Below, in pieces: positions 53,452 through 61,375 of a DNA stretch of 64,000 bases. Origin of the DNA: Streptomyces roseofulvus (GTDB taxonomy: Bacteria; Actinomycetota; Actinomycetes; Streptomycetales; Streptomycetaceae); assembly GCF_039534915.1 (NCBI RefSeq), contig NZ_BAAAWE010000001.1:1798001-1862000 (forward strand), given 5' to 3'. The notes beneath the pieces were generated by a model. The model made no database searches, was not told where the DNA came from, and saw nothing but the letters and a program-made list of their open reading frames with translations. Numbering within the stretch: position 1 is the first letter of the stretch; every line of letters begins with the position of its first letter. Both the position numbers and the translations under genes were made by a program.

Positions 53452-54726
53452 ATGTCACGCATGAGGCGGATGAAGCTGTCGCGTCGGGATCTGCTGGCGG
53501 CCGGAGGGGCCCTGACCGCCGGAGGGGCGCTGGCCGGGACGGCCTCCCCCGCGGCGGCGGCCCCCGGGCGGGGGCACGCGCGCGTACGGACCGGTTTCGA
53601 GCGGCTCGCGGCGGACGGGTACGCGCTCCTGGCCGGCGAGCGGGTCGGCGTCGTCACCAACCCGACCGGGATCACGCCGGACGCGCGGCACCTGGTGGAC
53701 GTGATGCACGCCGACGAACGGGTGGACCTGGTGGCCGTGTTCGGCCCCGAGCACGGCTTCCGGGGCACCGCGCAGGCGGGCGGTTCGGAGGGCCGGTACG
53801 ACGACCCGGCGACCGGACTGCCGGTCTACGACACGTATCTGAAGAGCGGGCAGCCGCTGGCGGACGTCTTCACCGCGTCCGGCGTCGACACGGTGGTCTT
53901 CGACATCCAGGACGCGGGCGCCCGCTTCTACACGTACATCTGGACGCTGTACGACTGCATGGTGGCGGCGGAGCTGGCCGGCAAGCGGTTCGTGGTCCTG
54001 GACCGGCCGAACCCGGTCAGCGGCCGGGCGGCCCTCGGCCCGGTCCTGGACCGGGCCTTCGCCACCTTCGTCGGACGCGAGCCCATCGCGCAGGCGCACG
54101 GGATGACGGTGGCGGAACTGGCGCTGCTGTTCAACGCCGAGTTCCTGGCCCGGCCGGTGGAGCTGGAGACGGTACGGATGACGGGGTGGCGGCGCGCGGA
54201 CTTCTTCGACGCCACGGGGCTGCCGTGGGTGCCGCCGAGCCCGAACATGCCGACCCCGGAGACCGCGCTCGTCTACTCCGGCACCTGCCTCTTCGAGGGC
54301 ACCAACCTCTCCGAGGGCCGGGGCACCACCCGCCCCTTCGAACTCCTCGGCGCGGAGGGTGTCGACCGCCGCTGGGCGGAGGCCGCGAACGCCCTGGAGC
54401 TGCCCGGAGTCCGCTTCCGCGAGGCGTACTTCGCGCCGACCTTCTCGAAGTTCCAGGGCCGCACGGTCGGCGGCGTCCAGCTCCACGTCCACGACCGCGG
54501 GACCTTCGACCCGGTCCGCACCGGCATCGCCCTCCTGGTCACCGCCCGCGCCTCCTGGTCCGGCTTCGCCTGGCGCCCCGACCACTGGATCGACAAGCTC
54601 ACCGGCTCCGCCCGGGTCCGCACCCTGATCGACGCGGGCGCGGACGCCGACGAGGTCGTGGCCGCCTGGGCCGACGACCTGGCGGCCTTCCGGGCGGTGC
54701 GGCGGGAGCATCTGCTGTACCGGTGA
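53452..54726 (+). CDS. Exo-beta-N-acetylmuramidase NamZ-like (DUF1343), Tat-exported
   Basis: A 424-residue secreted glycosidase. The N-terminus RMKLSRRDLLAAGGALTAGG is a twin-arginine signal, cleaved after AAAA near 37. The DUF1343/YbbC domain covers the rest: VGVVTNPTGI, AVFGPEHGFRGTAQAG near 100, VVFDIQDAGARFYTYIW near 155, and EGTNLSEGRGTTRPFE near 290. NamZ of Bacillus releases terminal MurNAc from peptidoglycan fragments, so a wall-recycling role is likely. No N-acetylmuramate operon is beside it. Confidence 0.88.
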   Translation: MSRMRRMKLSRRDLLAAGGALTAGGALAGTASPAAAAPGRGHARVRTGFERLAADGYALLAGERVGVVTNPTGITPDARHLVDVMHADERVDLVAVFGPEHGFRGTAQAGGSEGRYDDPATGLPVYDTYLKSGQPLADVFTASGVDTVVFDIQDAGARFYTYIWTLYDCMVAAELAGKRFVVLDRPNPVSGRAALGPVLDRAFATFVGREPIAQAHGMTVAELALLFNAEFLARPVELETVRMTGWRRADFFDATGLPWVPPSPNMPTPETALVYSGTCLFEGTNLSEGRGTTRPFELLGAEGVDRRWAEAANALELPGVRFREAYFAPTFSKFQGRTVGGVQLHVHDRGTFDPVRTGIALLVTARASWSGFAWRPDHWIDKLTGSARVRTLIDAGADADEVVAAWADDLAAFRAVRREHLLYR

Positions 54727-54856
54727 CGGAGGTCGCCCCCGCACAGGCCGAAATGCGCCGCCGAGGTCTGGGACTGGCCGGATCCGGGCATGCTGCCGGG
54801 GGGTTGCGGGACGCGGACCCCTGGGCGCTTCCTCGACGGGGAGGGACGGGCGGGCC

Positions 54857-56062
54857 GTGAGCGGGATGAGTGTGGATCCGTACCGGGAGATCGTCTTCGA
54901 CAAGGACGGGGACGGTCCGGCCGGGCAGGCGGCCGAGCTGGTCGCGCTGGCGCGGCGGGGGGTGACGGATCTGGTGGTGTTCGCGCACGGCTGGAACAAC
55001 TCGCCGTCCGGGGCCACCCGGTTGTACGCGGACTTCTTCGCGCCGTTCCCGGGGCTGCTGGCCCCGGGGGTGGAGGCGGGGTACGCGGGCGTGGTGTGGC
55101 CCTCGATGATGTTCAGCGACGAGCCGGTGCCGGACTTCCGGGCGCTGGTGACGACGCTGCCGGAGAAGGAGCGGACGATCGTCCGGCTCACCGAGCTGGT
55201 GGCGCTGGCCCCGGCCGAGGAGGCGGCGTTCGCGGAGTTCGGGGCGCTGCTGCGGGAGCTGGCGGACGTCGGCGGGGAGGGGGTCGCCGCGGACGGCGCG
55301 GTGCCGGACTTCCTGCTCGCGGACCCGGTGGAGACCTGTGCCGTGTTCACCGGCGCGCTGACGGCGGAGGTGCCGGAGACGCTGCTCGGGGACGGGCTCG
55401 GCCGGCTGTGGAAGGGCGGTCGCGAGGCGCTGCGGCAGGCCGCGTACTACGTGATGAAGAAGAGGGCGGGGCACGTCGGCGAGCGGGGGCTCGGGCCGCT
55501 GCTCGCCGAGGTGGCGCGGGCGGCGCCGGGACTGCGGGTGCACCTGGTGGGGCACAGCATGGGCGCCCGGCTCGTCGCGTACGCGCTGCGCGGGCTGCCG
55601 GGGGCGCTGCGGCCGGTCCGGTCGATGACACTGCTCCAGGGCGCCTTCTCGCACTACGCGTTCGCGGCCCGGCTGCCGCACGATCCGGGGCGGGCGGGGG
55701 CGCTGAAGGACCTGCAGCTGCGGGTGCGGGGGCCGGTGGTGGCCTGTCACTCGCGGCACGACACCGCGCTCGGGCTGCTGTATCCGCTGGCCTCCCGGGC
55801 GGCCCGGGACTCGGCGTCGCTCGCGGGGCCGCTGGGGCGGCTGGTGGTGCGCGACCCGCGGTGGGGGGCGATCGGCTGGGACGGCGTCCAGGGCGTGCCG
55901 GGGGCGGCGCGGCGGGTGCTGGCCACGGTGCTGCGGGACGGGGTTCCGGCCTCGGGGTGCGTGAGCGTGGACGTGGCGGAGGCGGTCCGCTCGCACAGCG
56001 ACATCCTGCGTCCGGAGCTGGCCGGGGTGGTGGTCTCGGCGGCTCGGATCGGCCGCCGGTAG
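54857..56062 (+). CDS. Alpha/beta-hydrolase-like protein
   Basis: A 401-residue protein with a lipase-type nucleophile elbow HLVGHSMGARLV near 232 and VVFAHGWNNSPSG near 40, the typical oxyanion-hole position of alpha/beta hydrolases. A histidine candidate is in VACHSRHDTALG near 297. The middle (about 70-210) is an unrecognised helical insertion. GTG start. A second GTG five codons on and ATG M4 are alternatives. Function not assigned. Confidence 0.7.
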   Translation: MSGMSVDPYREIVFDKDGDGPAGQAAELVALARRGVTDLVVFAHGWNNSPSGATRLYADFFAPFPGLLAPGVEAGYAGVVWPSMMFSDEPVPDFRALVTTLPEKERTIVRLTELVALAPAEEAAFAEFGALLRELADVGGEGVAADGAVPDFLLADPVETCAVFTGALTAEVPETLLGDGLGRLWKGGREALRQAAYYVMKKRAGHVGERGLGPLLAEVARAAPGLRVHLVGHSMGARLVAYALRGLPGALRPVRSMTLLQGAFSHYAFAARLPHDPGRAGALKDLQLRVRGPVVACHSRHDTALGLLYPLASRAARDSASLAGPLGRLVVRDPRWGAIGWDGVQGVPGAARRVLATVLRDGVPASGCVSVDVAEAVRSHSDILRPELAGVVVSAARIGRR

Positions 56063-56099
56063 CGCGCGGCCGATGGCGTCTTCTCGCCAGAAGGCGCCC

Positions 56100-56119
56100 G
56101 TTCCGCCACCGGGCGGAAC
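56100..56119 (+). terminator. Small hairpin after the hydrolase gene
   Basis: 8-bp stem GTTCCGCC/GGCGGAAC with a 4-base loop; weak candidate terminator. Confidence 0.35.
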
Positions 56120-56199
56120 ACGGGGAGGCCGCCGTTCGTCCCTCTGGTACCGCGGATGCGCGAAGGACCGCGAAGGACCAGCGACGGAGGTGGCGAGCG

Positions 56200-56811
56200 A
56201 TGGCCGGTTTCCGGAGTCTCGCGAGACAGGTGCGCGACCAGGGGTGCGACACGGCACTGCGCAGATACTCGCTGCGCAAGTGCCTGGAGCGGTTCGCCCC
56301 CTACGGGCACCGGGCGACCTGGGACCACCTGTGCCGCAGGCACGGGTTCGGACCCGACGACCGGGAGCTCGATCCGGCGCGGCTGGTGGCCGCCCTGGAG
56401 GAGCTGGAGGAGGCGCGGACGGTCTGGCTGGCGTACGAGAAGGAGTTCGCCGCCCGGCGCCGGCGCGAGAAGCACGGCGGCCTGCGCGCCCTGGGGGCGC
56501 CGGACGACTGGCACCGGGCCGTGTGGGGCGGCAACGGGGTGGTGCGCTGCGGCGATCCGGCGGTCCATCCGACGGATCCGCTGCCCGAGGTGGTGCGGCG
56601 GCTGGTCACGGCGCTGAAGGACGACCCGGGCGAGGCGTGCCCGGTCTGCGCGGGGGCGCGGATCGCGTGGGCCGGCGAACCGGGTGAGGAGACCTGGTAC
56701 GGACCGGTGTGCGGGGACTGCGGGGTCGAGGTGCCCCGGGCGGTCCTCACACCGGGGGCGCTGGCCCGGGCCCGGGAGGTACGCGGCCGGCCACTGGTCT
56801 CCGCGGCGTGA
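56200..56811 (+). CDS. Hypothetical protein with C-terminal zinc-ribbon-like cysteines
   Basis: 203 residues. Basic helical N-terminus (FRSLARQVRDQGCDTALRRYSLRKCLERF), a central HTH-like or helical stretch, and a C-terminal CPVC (near 150) plus CGDC (near 175) pair that would bind zinc. GGAGG lies nine bases before the ATG. The next gene starts inside its stop (GTGA overlap). Not recognised. Confidence 0.62.
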   Translation: MAGFRSLARQVRDQGCDTALRRYSLRKCLERFAPYGHRATWDHLCRRHGFGPDDRELDPARLVAALEELEEARTVWLAYEKEFAARRRREKHGGLRALGAPDDWHRAVWGGNGVVRCGDPAVHPTDPLPEVVRRLVTALKDDPGEACPVCAGARIAWAGEPGEETWYGPVCGDCGVEVPRAVLTPGALARAREVRGRPLVSAA

Positions 56812-57683
56812 CACGGCCGGGAGCGGCCCCTCCGCTCCAGGCGGCGCTGAACGGCACGCGGGGGCCCGGGGAGTCGGCGGCGGTGCCGCGCGATCCGGCG
56901 GCGCTCGCCGAGGCCGCGACGGAGGCGGTGGCGGCGGGAGCCCACGAGGTGCGGCTGCGGCCCCGGACGCCGTGCGGCGCGGGTTCGCTCTCGCCCCGGG
57001 TCGTGGGGCCCGCGCTGGCGGCGGTGCGACGGCTCGTCCGCGTCCCGGTGACGGTGCCGGCGGACGCGTGGGCCGAGCCCGATCCGGAGCGGCGGGTCGC
57101 GCGGATCCGCTCCTGGGAGACGCTGCCGGAGCTGGCCTGGGTGGCCTGGCACGAGCCGGGCGCCGAGGAGACGGCGGCGGCGCTGCTGGCGCGCGGGGTG
57201 GCGGTCGAGGCGGGCCTCCGCCCCGGCACCCCGGGACCGACCCGGTTCGCCCGCTCTCCCCTGGCGCCCCGGGTGCGGCGCATCGCGGTCGAGGTGCCGC
57301 CGGAGGAGGCGGCCGGTGCCCCGGCGGCGTGGCGTCGCGCGCTCGTGGCCGGGTCGAGCGGGGCGGCCGGAGCGATGGCCGGGGGCGAAGCCGGGCCGGA
57401 GGGGGCGGGCCGTGACTTCGCCGCGTGGGTTCTCCCGCTCGTGACGGGGCCGAGCGGGGCGGGGGCCGGGGGCGCTCCTCCGGGGCGGGCTCGGGCCTGG
57501 GGCGATGGGGTGCCCGTGACTGTGTACGGAACCGGGGCGGCGGCCTGGCCGGTGGTGGGCGCGGCGCGGCGGCTGGGCCTGCGCGGCCGGATCGGTCTGG
57601 AGGACACCCTCCTGCTGCCGGACGGGACCCGCGCCCGCTCCACGGCGGAGCAGGTGCGGGCCGTGCTGTCCGGACCCGTCTAG
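56808..57683 (+). CDS. BKACE-like (3-keto-5-aminohexanoate cleavage) protein lacking zinc histidines
   Basis: A 291-residue TIM-barrel protein. PLQAALNGTR at the start and VEAGLRPGTPGP near 140 match the beta-keto-acid cleavage enzyme family, as do SWETLPELAWVAWHEPGA and the length. In active members the strand near 45 reads VHLHPR-like with two zinc-ligand histidines; here it reads EVRLRPRTPCGAGSL, with arginine at both positions. The protein may be catalytically dead or use another site. GTG overlaps the previous stop. The TAG stop is the first bases of the adjacent inverted-repeat element. Confidence 0.65.
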   Translation: MTRPGAAPPLQAALNGTRGPGESAAVPRDPAALAEAATEAVAAGAHEVRLRPRTPCGAGSLSPRVVGPALAAVRRLVRVPVTVPADAWAEPDPERRVARIRSWETLPELAWVAWHEPGAEETAAALLARGVAVEAGLRPGTPGPTRFARSPLAPRVRRIAVEVPPEEAAGAPAAWRRALVAGSSGAAGAMAGGEAGPEGAGRDFAAWVLPLVTGPSGAGAGGAPPGRARAWGDGVPVTVYGTGAAAWPVVGAARRLGLRGRIGLEDTLLLPDGTRARSTAEQVRAVLSGPV

Positions 57684-57867
57684 GTCGCTTCTTTCGGATC
57701 AGGCCGGGCTCGCGGCGACTGGCACGCACCCTCGCGGCCTTGTCGTCGGTCGCCGACTCCCCCGGCCACCGCTGGGAGGGCCACCGCGTCGACTCCCTCC
57801 TCCGCCTTGCGTGCGCACGCACCGGACGCCGCTCCCTGATCCGGCCTGATCCGATAGAAACGACCTA
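57681..57867. mobile_element. MITE-like 187-bp element with 27-bp inverted repeats
   Basis: Left arm 57681-57707 and right arm 57841-57867 are inverted copies, 25 of 27 matching, beginning TAGGTCG. The arms include TA dinucleotides at both outer ends, as in a Tc1/mariner-IS630-type target duplication. The outermost TAG is the stop codon of the BKACE-like gene on the left and of soxR on the right. The interior has no gene. Alternatively it is an unusually long bidirectional terminator. Confidence 0.55.
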
Positions 57868-58338
57868 ATCGCCCTCGGGCTCGCGGCGCAGCGGCAGCAG
57901 CCGGGAGCCGGCCATGCGCTCGCCGAAGACGTCGTCGGGGTTGGAGAGGACACAGGTCTCCAGGGAGAGGCAGCCGCAGCCGATGCAGTCCGTCAGGTGG
58001 TCGCGGAGCCGGCCGAGCTGCTTGATGCGGTCGTCGAGTTCGGCCCGCCAGGTGGCGGAGAGCCGGGACCAGTCCTCGCGGGTCGGCGTGCGCTCCTCCG
58101 GCAGCTCGGAGAGGGCGTCGCGGATCGTGGCGAGCGGGATGCCGACGCGCTGGGCGGCGCGGATGAAGGCGACCCGGCGCAGCGCGTCGCGCCCGTAACG
58201 GCGCTGGTTGCCGGCGGTGCGCCGGCTGACGATGAGCCCCTTGGACTCGTAGAAGTGAAGGGCGGAGACGGCGGCCCCGCTGCGGGCGGAGAGCTGGCCG
58301 ACGGTGAGCTCGTGGATCTTCTCGGGAATCTGCGGCAC
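57865..58338 (-). CDS. soxR: Redox-sensing MerR-family regulator SoxR
   Basis: A 157-residue regulator. MerR HTH (about 12-60: [38 protein letters not shown]), a long coiled coil, then the 2Fe-2S ligand motif [12 protein letters not shown] near 123-134. Redox-active compounds oxidise the cluster and activate transcription. GTG at 58338 lacks an SD but has a TAGGGT hexamer ending seven bases upstream (58346-58351 on the + strand), indicating a leaderless mRNA. The TAG stop lies inside the 187-bp element. Confidence 0.95.
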   Translation of the reverse strand: MPQIPEKIHELTVGQLSARSGAAVSALHFYESKGLIVSRRTAGNQRRYGRDALRRVAFIRAAQRVGIPLATIRDALSELPEERTPTREDWSRLSATWRAELDDRIKQLGRLRDHLTDCIGCGCLSLETCVLSNPDDVFGERMAGSRLLPLRREPEGD

Positions 58339-58345
58339 CCCTCGA

Positions 58346-58351
58346 ACCCTA
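58346..58351 (-). promoter_or_regulatory. -10 element, leaderless start of soxR
   Basis: TAGGGT on the minus strand, seven bases before the GTG. Confidence 0.5.
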
Positions 58352-58385
58352 CTGGTCCGTTGACAGCGCGCCGCCCACCCCACAT

Positions 58386-58402
58386 GCTGAGCAAGCGCTT
58401 AG
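58386..58402. promoter_or_regulatory. Operator candidate GCTGAGCAAGCGCTTAG, copy 1
   Basis: A 17-mer 43 bases upstream of the MaoC gene, identical to the one at 59576-59592 upstream of the convergent TetR gene. Its AGCAAGCGCTT core is partly palindromic. Confidence 0.7.
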
Positions 58403-58444
58403 ACACAGACCGTTGGGTATGTCGTACGAGAAGGGACCAGGGAC

Positions 58445-58906
58445 ATGGCCGAGCCGAGGATCTTCACCTCCGCCGAGGAGCTGCGCGCGGGGGTCGGCGA
58501 GCAGCTGGGGCACAGCGACTGGCTGGAGATCGACCAGAAGCGCATCGACCTGTTCGCCGACGCCACGGGCGACCACCAGTGGATCCACGTGGACCCCGAG
58601 CGCGCCGCCTCGGGCCCCTTCGGCAGGACGATCGCGCACGGCTATCTGACCCTCTCCCTGCTGCCGCTCTTCGTCCCGCAGGTGCTGCGGGTCGAGGGCA
58701 TGAAGATGGGCCTCAACTACGGCACGGAGAAGGTGCGTTTCCCCGCCCCCGTGCCGGTCGGCTCGCGGCTGCGCGCCACGGCGGTCCTCACGAAGGTGGA
58801 GGAGGCCGGCGGCGGGGTGCAGGTCACCGCGCGGGTGACCGTGGAGCGCGAGGGCGGCGACAAGCCGGTGTGCGTCGCCGAGTCCGTCTCCCGCTACTAC
58901 TTCTGA
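58445..58906 (+). CDS. MaoC-family (R)-enoyl-CoA hydratase
   Basis: A 153-residue hot-dog-fold hydratase. The catalytic DATGDHQWIHVD motif near 41-52 carries the Asp and His, and GYLTLSLLP near 70 completes the hydratase-2 pattern. Acts on 2-enoyl-CoA in fatty-acid or related metabolism. Convergent with the TetR gene with a 10-base overlap of 3' ends. Both promoters hold the same 17-mer, so it is probably under that regulator. Confidence 0.9.
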   Translation: MAEPRIFTSAEELRAGVGEQLGHSDWLEIDQKRIDLFADATGDHQWIHVDPERAASGPFGRTIAHGYLTLSLLPLFVPQVLRVEGMKMGLNYGTEKVRFPAPVPVGSRLRATAVLTKVEEAGGGVQVTARVTVEREGGDKPVCVAESVSRYYF

Positions 58907-59529
58907 GCCCGGTACCCCACCATGCGGAGCACGAGGTCGGCGTAGAAGGCGCCGACCTCGTCGGGCGTCCGGCGGCCCTGCACGTTGAACCATCGGGCCA
59001 CGTCGATGCAGAGCGACAGCACCGCGACGGTGGTGCCGGCCGGGTCCGCCACGTCGAACTCGCCGGCCGCCACCCCCTCCTCGATGATCCGGCGCACCGT
59101 CGCCTCGGTCTCCCGGCGCAGCTCCACGATCTCGCCGCGGTGCTCGGAGCCGAGCGCGTCCAGCTCGTACTGGACGACCCGGGCGGTGGTGTGGCGCTCG
59201 GCGTGCCAGCGGACGAAGGAGCGGACGGCGTCGGCGAGCCGGTCGGAGGGGGCGCCGTCGCGGAGCTCGGCGGCCCGGAGGATCTCCAGGGCCCGGTCGT
59301 GGCCGATGCGGCTGATCCGGTGGAGCAGCTCTTCCTTGGTCTTGTAGTGGATGTACAGCGCGGCCGGGCTCATCCCGGCCCGGCCGGCGATGTCGCGGGT
59401 GGTGGTGGCGTGGTAGCCGCGTTCGGCGAACGCCTCGACGGCCGCGACCAGCAGCCTCCGGGCGGCCTCGGGCGCGACCTCGCCCCAGGCCACGTCCTCG
59501 CCGCCGGGCGTCTGCTCCGCCGTGCTCAT
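58897..59529 (-). CDS. TetR-family regulator of the MaoC gene
   Basis: A 210-residue regulator. HTH about 20-70 (LLVAAVEAFAERGYHATTTRDIAGRAGMSPAALYIHYKTKEELLHRI); C-terminal ligand domain. ATG at 59529 with GGAGGAG upstream. Predicted to bind the GCTGAGCAAGCGCTTAG motif and control MaoC and itself in response to an acyl-CoA. Confidence 0.87.
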   Translation of the reverse strand: MSTAEQTPGGEDVAWGEVAPEAARRLLVAAVEAFAERGYHATTTRDIAGRAGMSPAALYIHYKTKEELLHRISRIGHDRALEILRAAELRDGAPSDRLADAVRSFVRWHAERHTTARVVQYELDALGSEHRGEIVELRRETEATVRRIIEEGVAAGEFDVADPAGTTVAVLSLCIDVARWFNVQGRRTPDEVGAFYADLVLRMVGYRAQK

Positions 59530-59575
59530 CCCACACTCCTCCTCGGACCGGTCAGGACGAACACCATACAACGAA

Positions 59576-59592
59576 GCTGAGCAAGCGCTTAG
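59576..59592. promoter_or_regulatory. Operator candidate GCTGAGCAAGCGCTTAG, copy 2
   Basis: Identical copy of the 58386 motif, 46 bases upstream of the TetR start. Confidence 0.7.
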
Positions 59593-59645
59593 GGATCCCG
59601 GCGCCGGATCGCCCGACGGGACGCCGGGGCTCCGGGTCTCCGGGC

Positions 59646-59750
59646 GGGACGTCCGGGGCTCCGGGCGGGACGTCCGGGGCTCCGGGCGGGACGTCCGGGG
59701 CTCCGGGCGGGACGTCCGGGGCTCCGGGCGGGACGTCCGGCTTCCGGGCG
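59646..59750. repeat. Tandem minisatellite, five 21-bp units
   Basis: Unit GGGACGTCCGGGGCTCCGGGC; four exact copies from 59646, a fifth variant to about 59750, and decayed copies on both sides. It fills the gap between the TetR promoter and the YiaA/B gene. The same unit length as the array at 47329, but different sequence. No coding gene supported. Confidence 0.9.
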
Positions 59751-59777
59751 GGACACCGGATCGTCGCGCGGGCGGGC

Positions 59778-60068
59778 TCAGAGCTTCTGCTGGAAGGGGT
59801 CGTGTTCGGCGAGGAGCTTCTCCAGGCGTGCCTGGTCGACGCGGCTGACGATCCGCTCCGACTCCTGCCGGTCGCGGACCACCTTGGCGAGGGTGAAGGC
59901 GGAGGTGGTGAGGTAGAGGACGGAGATCCCGAGGAAGGCCCGCACCCAGGCGCTCGCCTCCAGCTGGTAGATCCCGATCGCGACGGCGGCGAGGGCGATC
60001 GCGAAGGAGATGACGGCCTGCGCGTGGTAGGCGCTGGTGTTCTGCTGCTTGACCTGTGACTCGCTCAT
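59778..60068 (-). CDS. YiaA/YiaB-family membrane protein
   Basis: A 96-residue protein with two hydrophobic helices (about 16-35 and 43-58), the YiaAB two-helix domain, and a C-terminal charged tail (VVRDRQESERIVSRVDQARLEKLL). Function unknown. ATG at 60068 has no clear SD. A terminator hairpin for the acyl-CoA dehydrogenase lies just upstream. Confidence 0.8.
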   Translation of the reverse strand: MSESQVKQQNTSAYHAQAVISFAIALAAVAIGIYQLEASAWVRAFLGISVLYLTTSAFTLAKVVRDRQESERIVSRVDQARLEKLLAEHDPFQQKL

Positions 60069-60080
60069 GGGGACACGATC

Positions 60081-60110
60081 GGGCGGATGTGGCCGGCGCC
60101 ACATCCGCCC
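60081..60110 (-). terminator. Terminator of the acyl-CoA dehydrogenase gene
   Basis: Perfect 13-bp stem (60081-60093 with 60098-60110, arm GGGCGGATGTGGC) with a 4-base loop, 46 bases past the stop. Confidence 0.75.
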
Positions 60111-60155
60111 GGATACTCAGGTCCGTACTCAGACCCGCCCCCGCTCGCGGGCGGG

Positions 60156-61307
60156 TCAGAAGGCCGAGACGCCGGTGAGCGCGCGGCCGATGATGAGCTT
60201 CTGAATCTGGCTGGTGCCCTCGTAGAGGGTCATCACGCGGGCGTCCCGCAGCAGCTTGCCGACGGGGTACTCGTCGATGTACCCGTATCCGCCGAAGACC
60301 TGGAGGGCGTTGTTGGCGGAGCGGACGGCGGCCTCGGAGGCGAACAGCTTGGCCTGGGAGGCGGCGGTGGCGAACTCCTCTCCCCGGTCGACGAGGTCGG
60401 CGACCCGCCAGGTCAGCAGCCGGGCCGCGTCCACGTCGACGGCGATGTCGCTGAGGAGTTCCTGGACGAGCTGGTACGAGGCGATGGGCCTGCCGAACTG
60501 CTCGCGCTCCCCCGCGTAGCGCACGGCGGCGTCGAGGGCGGCCTGGGCGATGCCGACGCAGCCCGCCGCGACCGACATCCGGCCCTTGGCGAGGGCGGAC
60601 ATGGCGACGGAGAAACCCTTCCCCTCGGGGCCGAGCAGGGCGGAGGCCGGGACCCGCACGCCCTCCAGGGCCAGTTCGGCGGTGGCCTGGCCGCGCAGGC
60701 CGAGCTTGCCGTGGATGGTGCGGCGGGTGAGGCCGGGGGTGTCGGTGGGGACGAGGAAGGCGGAGACGCCCTTGTGGCCGGGGGCGTCACCGGTCCGCGC
60801 GAAGAGCAGCACCACGTCGGCCCAGGTGCCGTTGGTGATGAACATCTTGGCGCCGTCGATCACGTAGTCGCCGCCGTCGCGGACGGCCCGGGTGCTCAGG
60901 TTGCCCGCGTCGGAACCGGTGCCGGGCTCGGTGAGGCCGAAGCAGCCGAGGGCGTCGCCGGAGGCGAGCCGGGGCAGCCAGGACCGCTTCTGCTCCTCGC
61001 TGCCCCAGGAGGCGATGGTCTTGGCGACCAGGCCGAGGGAGACGGAGACGATCCCGCGCACGGAGGAGTCGCCGCGCCCCAACTCCTCGGTGACGAGGCA
61101 GTACGAGAGGTGGTCGCCGCCGGAACCGCCGTACTCCTCCGGGATCGTGAGCCCGAGGAAGCCGACCGCGCCGAGCTTCTTCACGATCCCCCGGTCCACC
61201 TCCTCGGCGCGGTCCCAGGCGACGACGTGCGGGGCGACCTCGCGGGCGACGAAGTCCTCGGCGAGCCGGCGGACGTCCCGCTGCTCCTCGCTCAGCGCCA
61301 GATCCAC
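60156..61307 (-). CDS. Acyl-CoA dehydrogenase
   Basis: A 383-residue FAD dehydrogenase of the short/medium-chain type. Flavin motifs CFGLTEPGTGSDAGNL near 125 and YVIDGAKMFITNG near 150; EQFGRPIASYQLVQE near 268; catalytic Glu in VMTLYEGTSQIQKLIIGRALTG near 365. GTG start with GAGGTGG upstream. Divergent from a TetR gene, which probably regulates it; the two share an AT-rich 60-base promoter. Confidence 0.95.
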   Translation of the reverse strand: MDLALSEEQRDVRRLAEDFVAREVAPHVVAWDRAEEVDRGIVKKLGAVGFLGLTIPEEYGGSGGDHLSYCLVTEELGRGDSSVRGIVSVSLGLVAKTIASWGSEEQKRSWLPRLASGDALGCFGLTEPGTGSDAGNLSTRAVRDGGDYVIDGAKMFITNGTWADVVLLFARTGDAPGHKGVSAFLVPTDTPGLTRRTIHGKLGLRGQATAELALEGVRVPASALLGPEGKGFSVAMSALAKGRMSVAAGCVGIAQAALDAAVRYAGEREQFGRPIASYQLVQELLSDIAVDVDAARLLTWRVADLVDRGEEFATAASQAKLFASEAAVRSANNALQVFGGYGYIDEYPVGKLLRDARVMTLYEGTSQIQKLIIGRALTGVSAF

Positions 61308-61362
61308 GGTGCCACCTCACCCATCCCGTTAATTACCACTGCTAGTTTTATCGGTGCGGGCC

Positions 61363-61368
61363 TACTAT
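61363..61368 (+). promoter_or_regulatory. -10 element, leaderless start of TetR gene
   Basis: TACTAT ends seven bases before the ATG at 61376. The flanking 61326-61350 stretch is an AT-rich island, unusual here. Confidence 0.5.
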
Positions 61369-61375
61369 GAGCGCC

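Noticed and set aside
57699..57953. Short frame inside the 187-bp element
   Set aside because: Low-complexity translation and no start signal; the inverted repeats explain the region better.
59646..59750. CRISPR array
   Set aside because: Head-to-tail 21-mers without spacers; a minisatellite.
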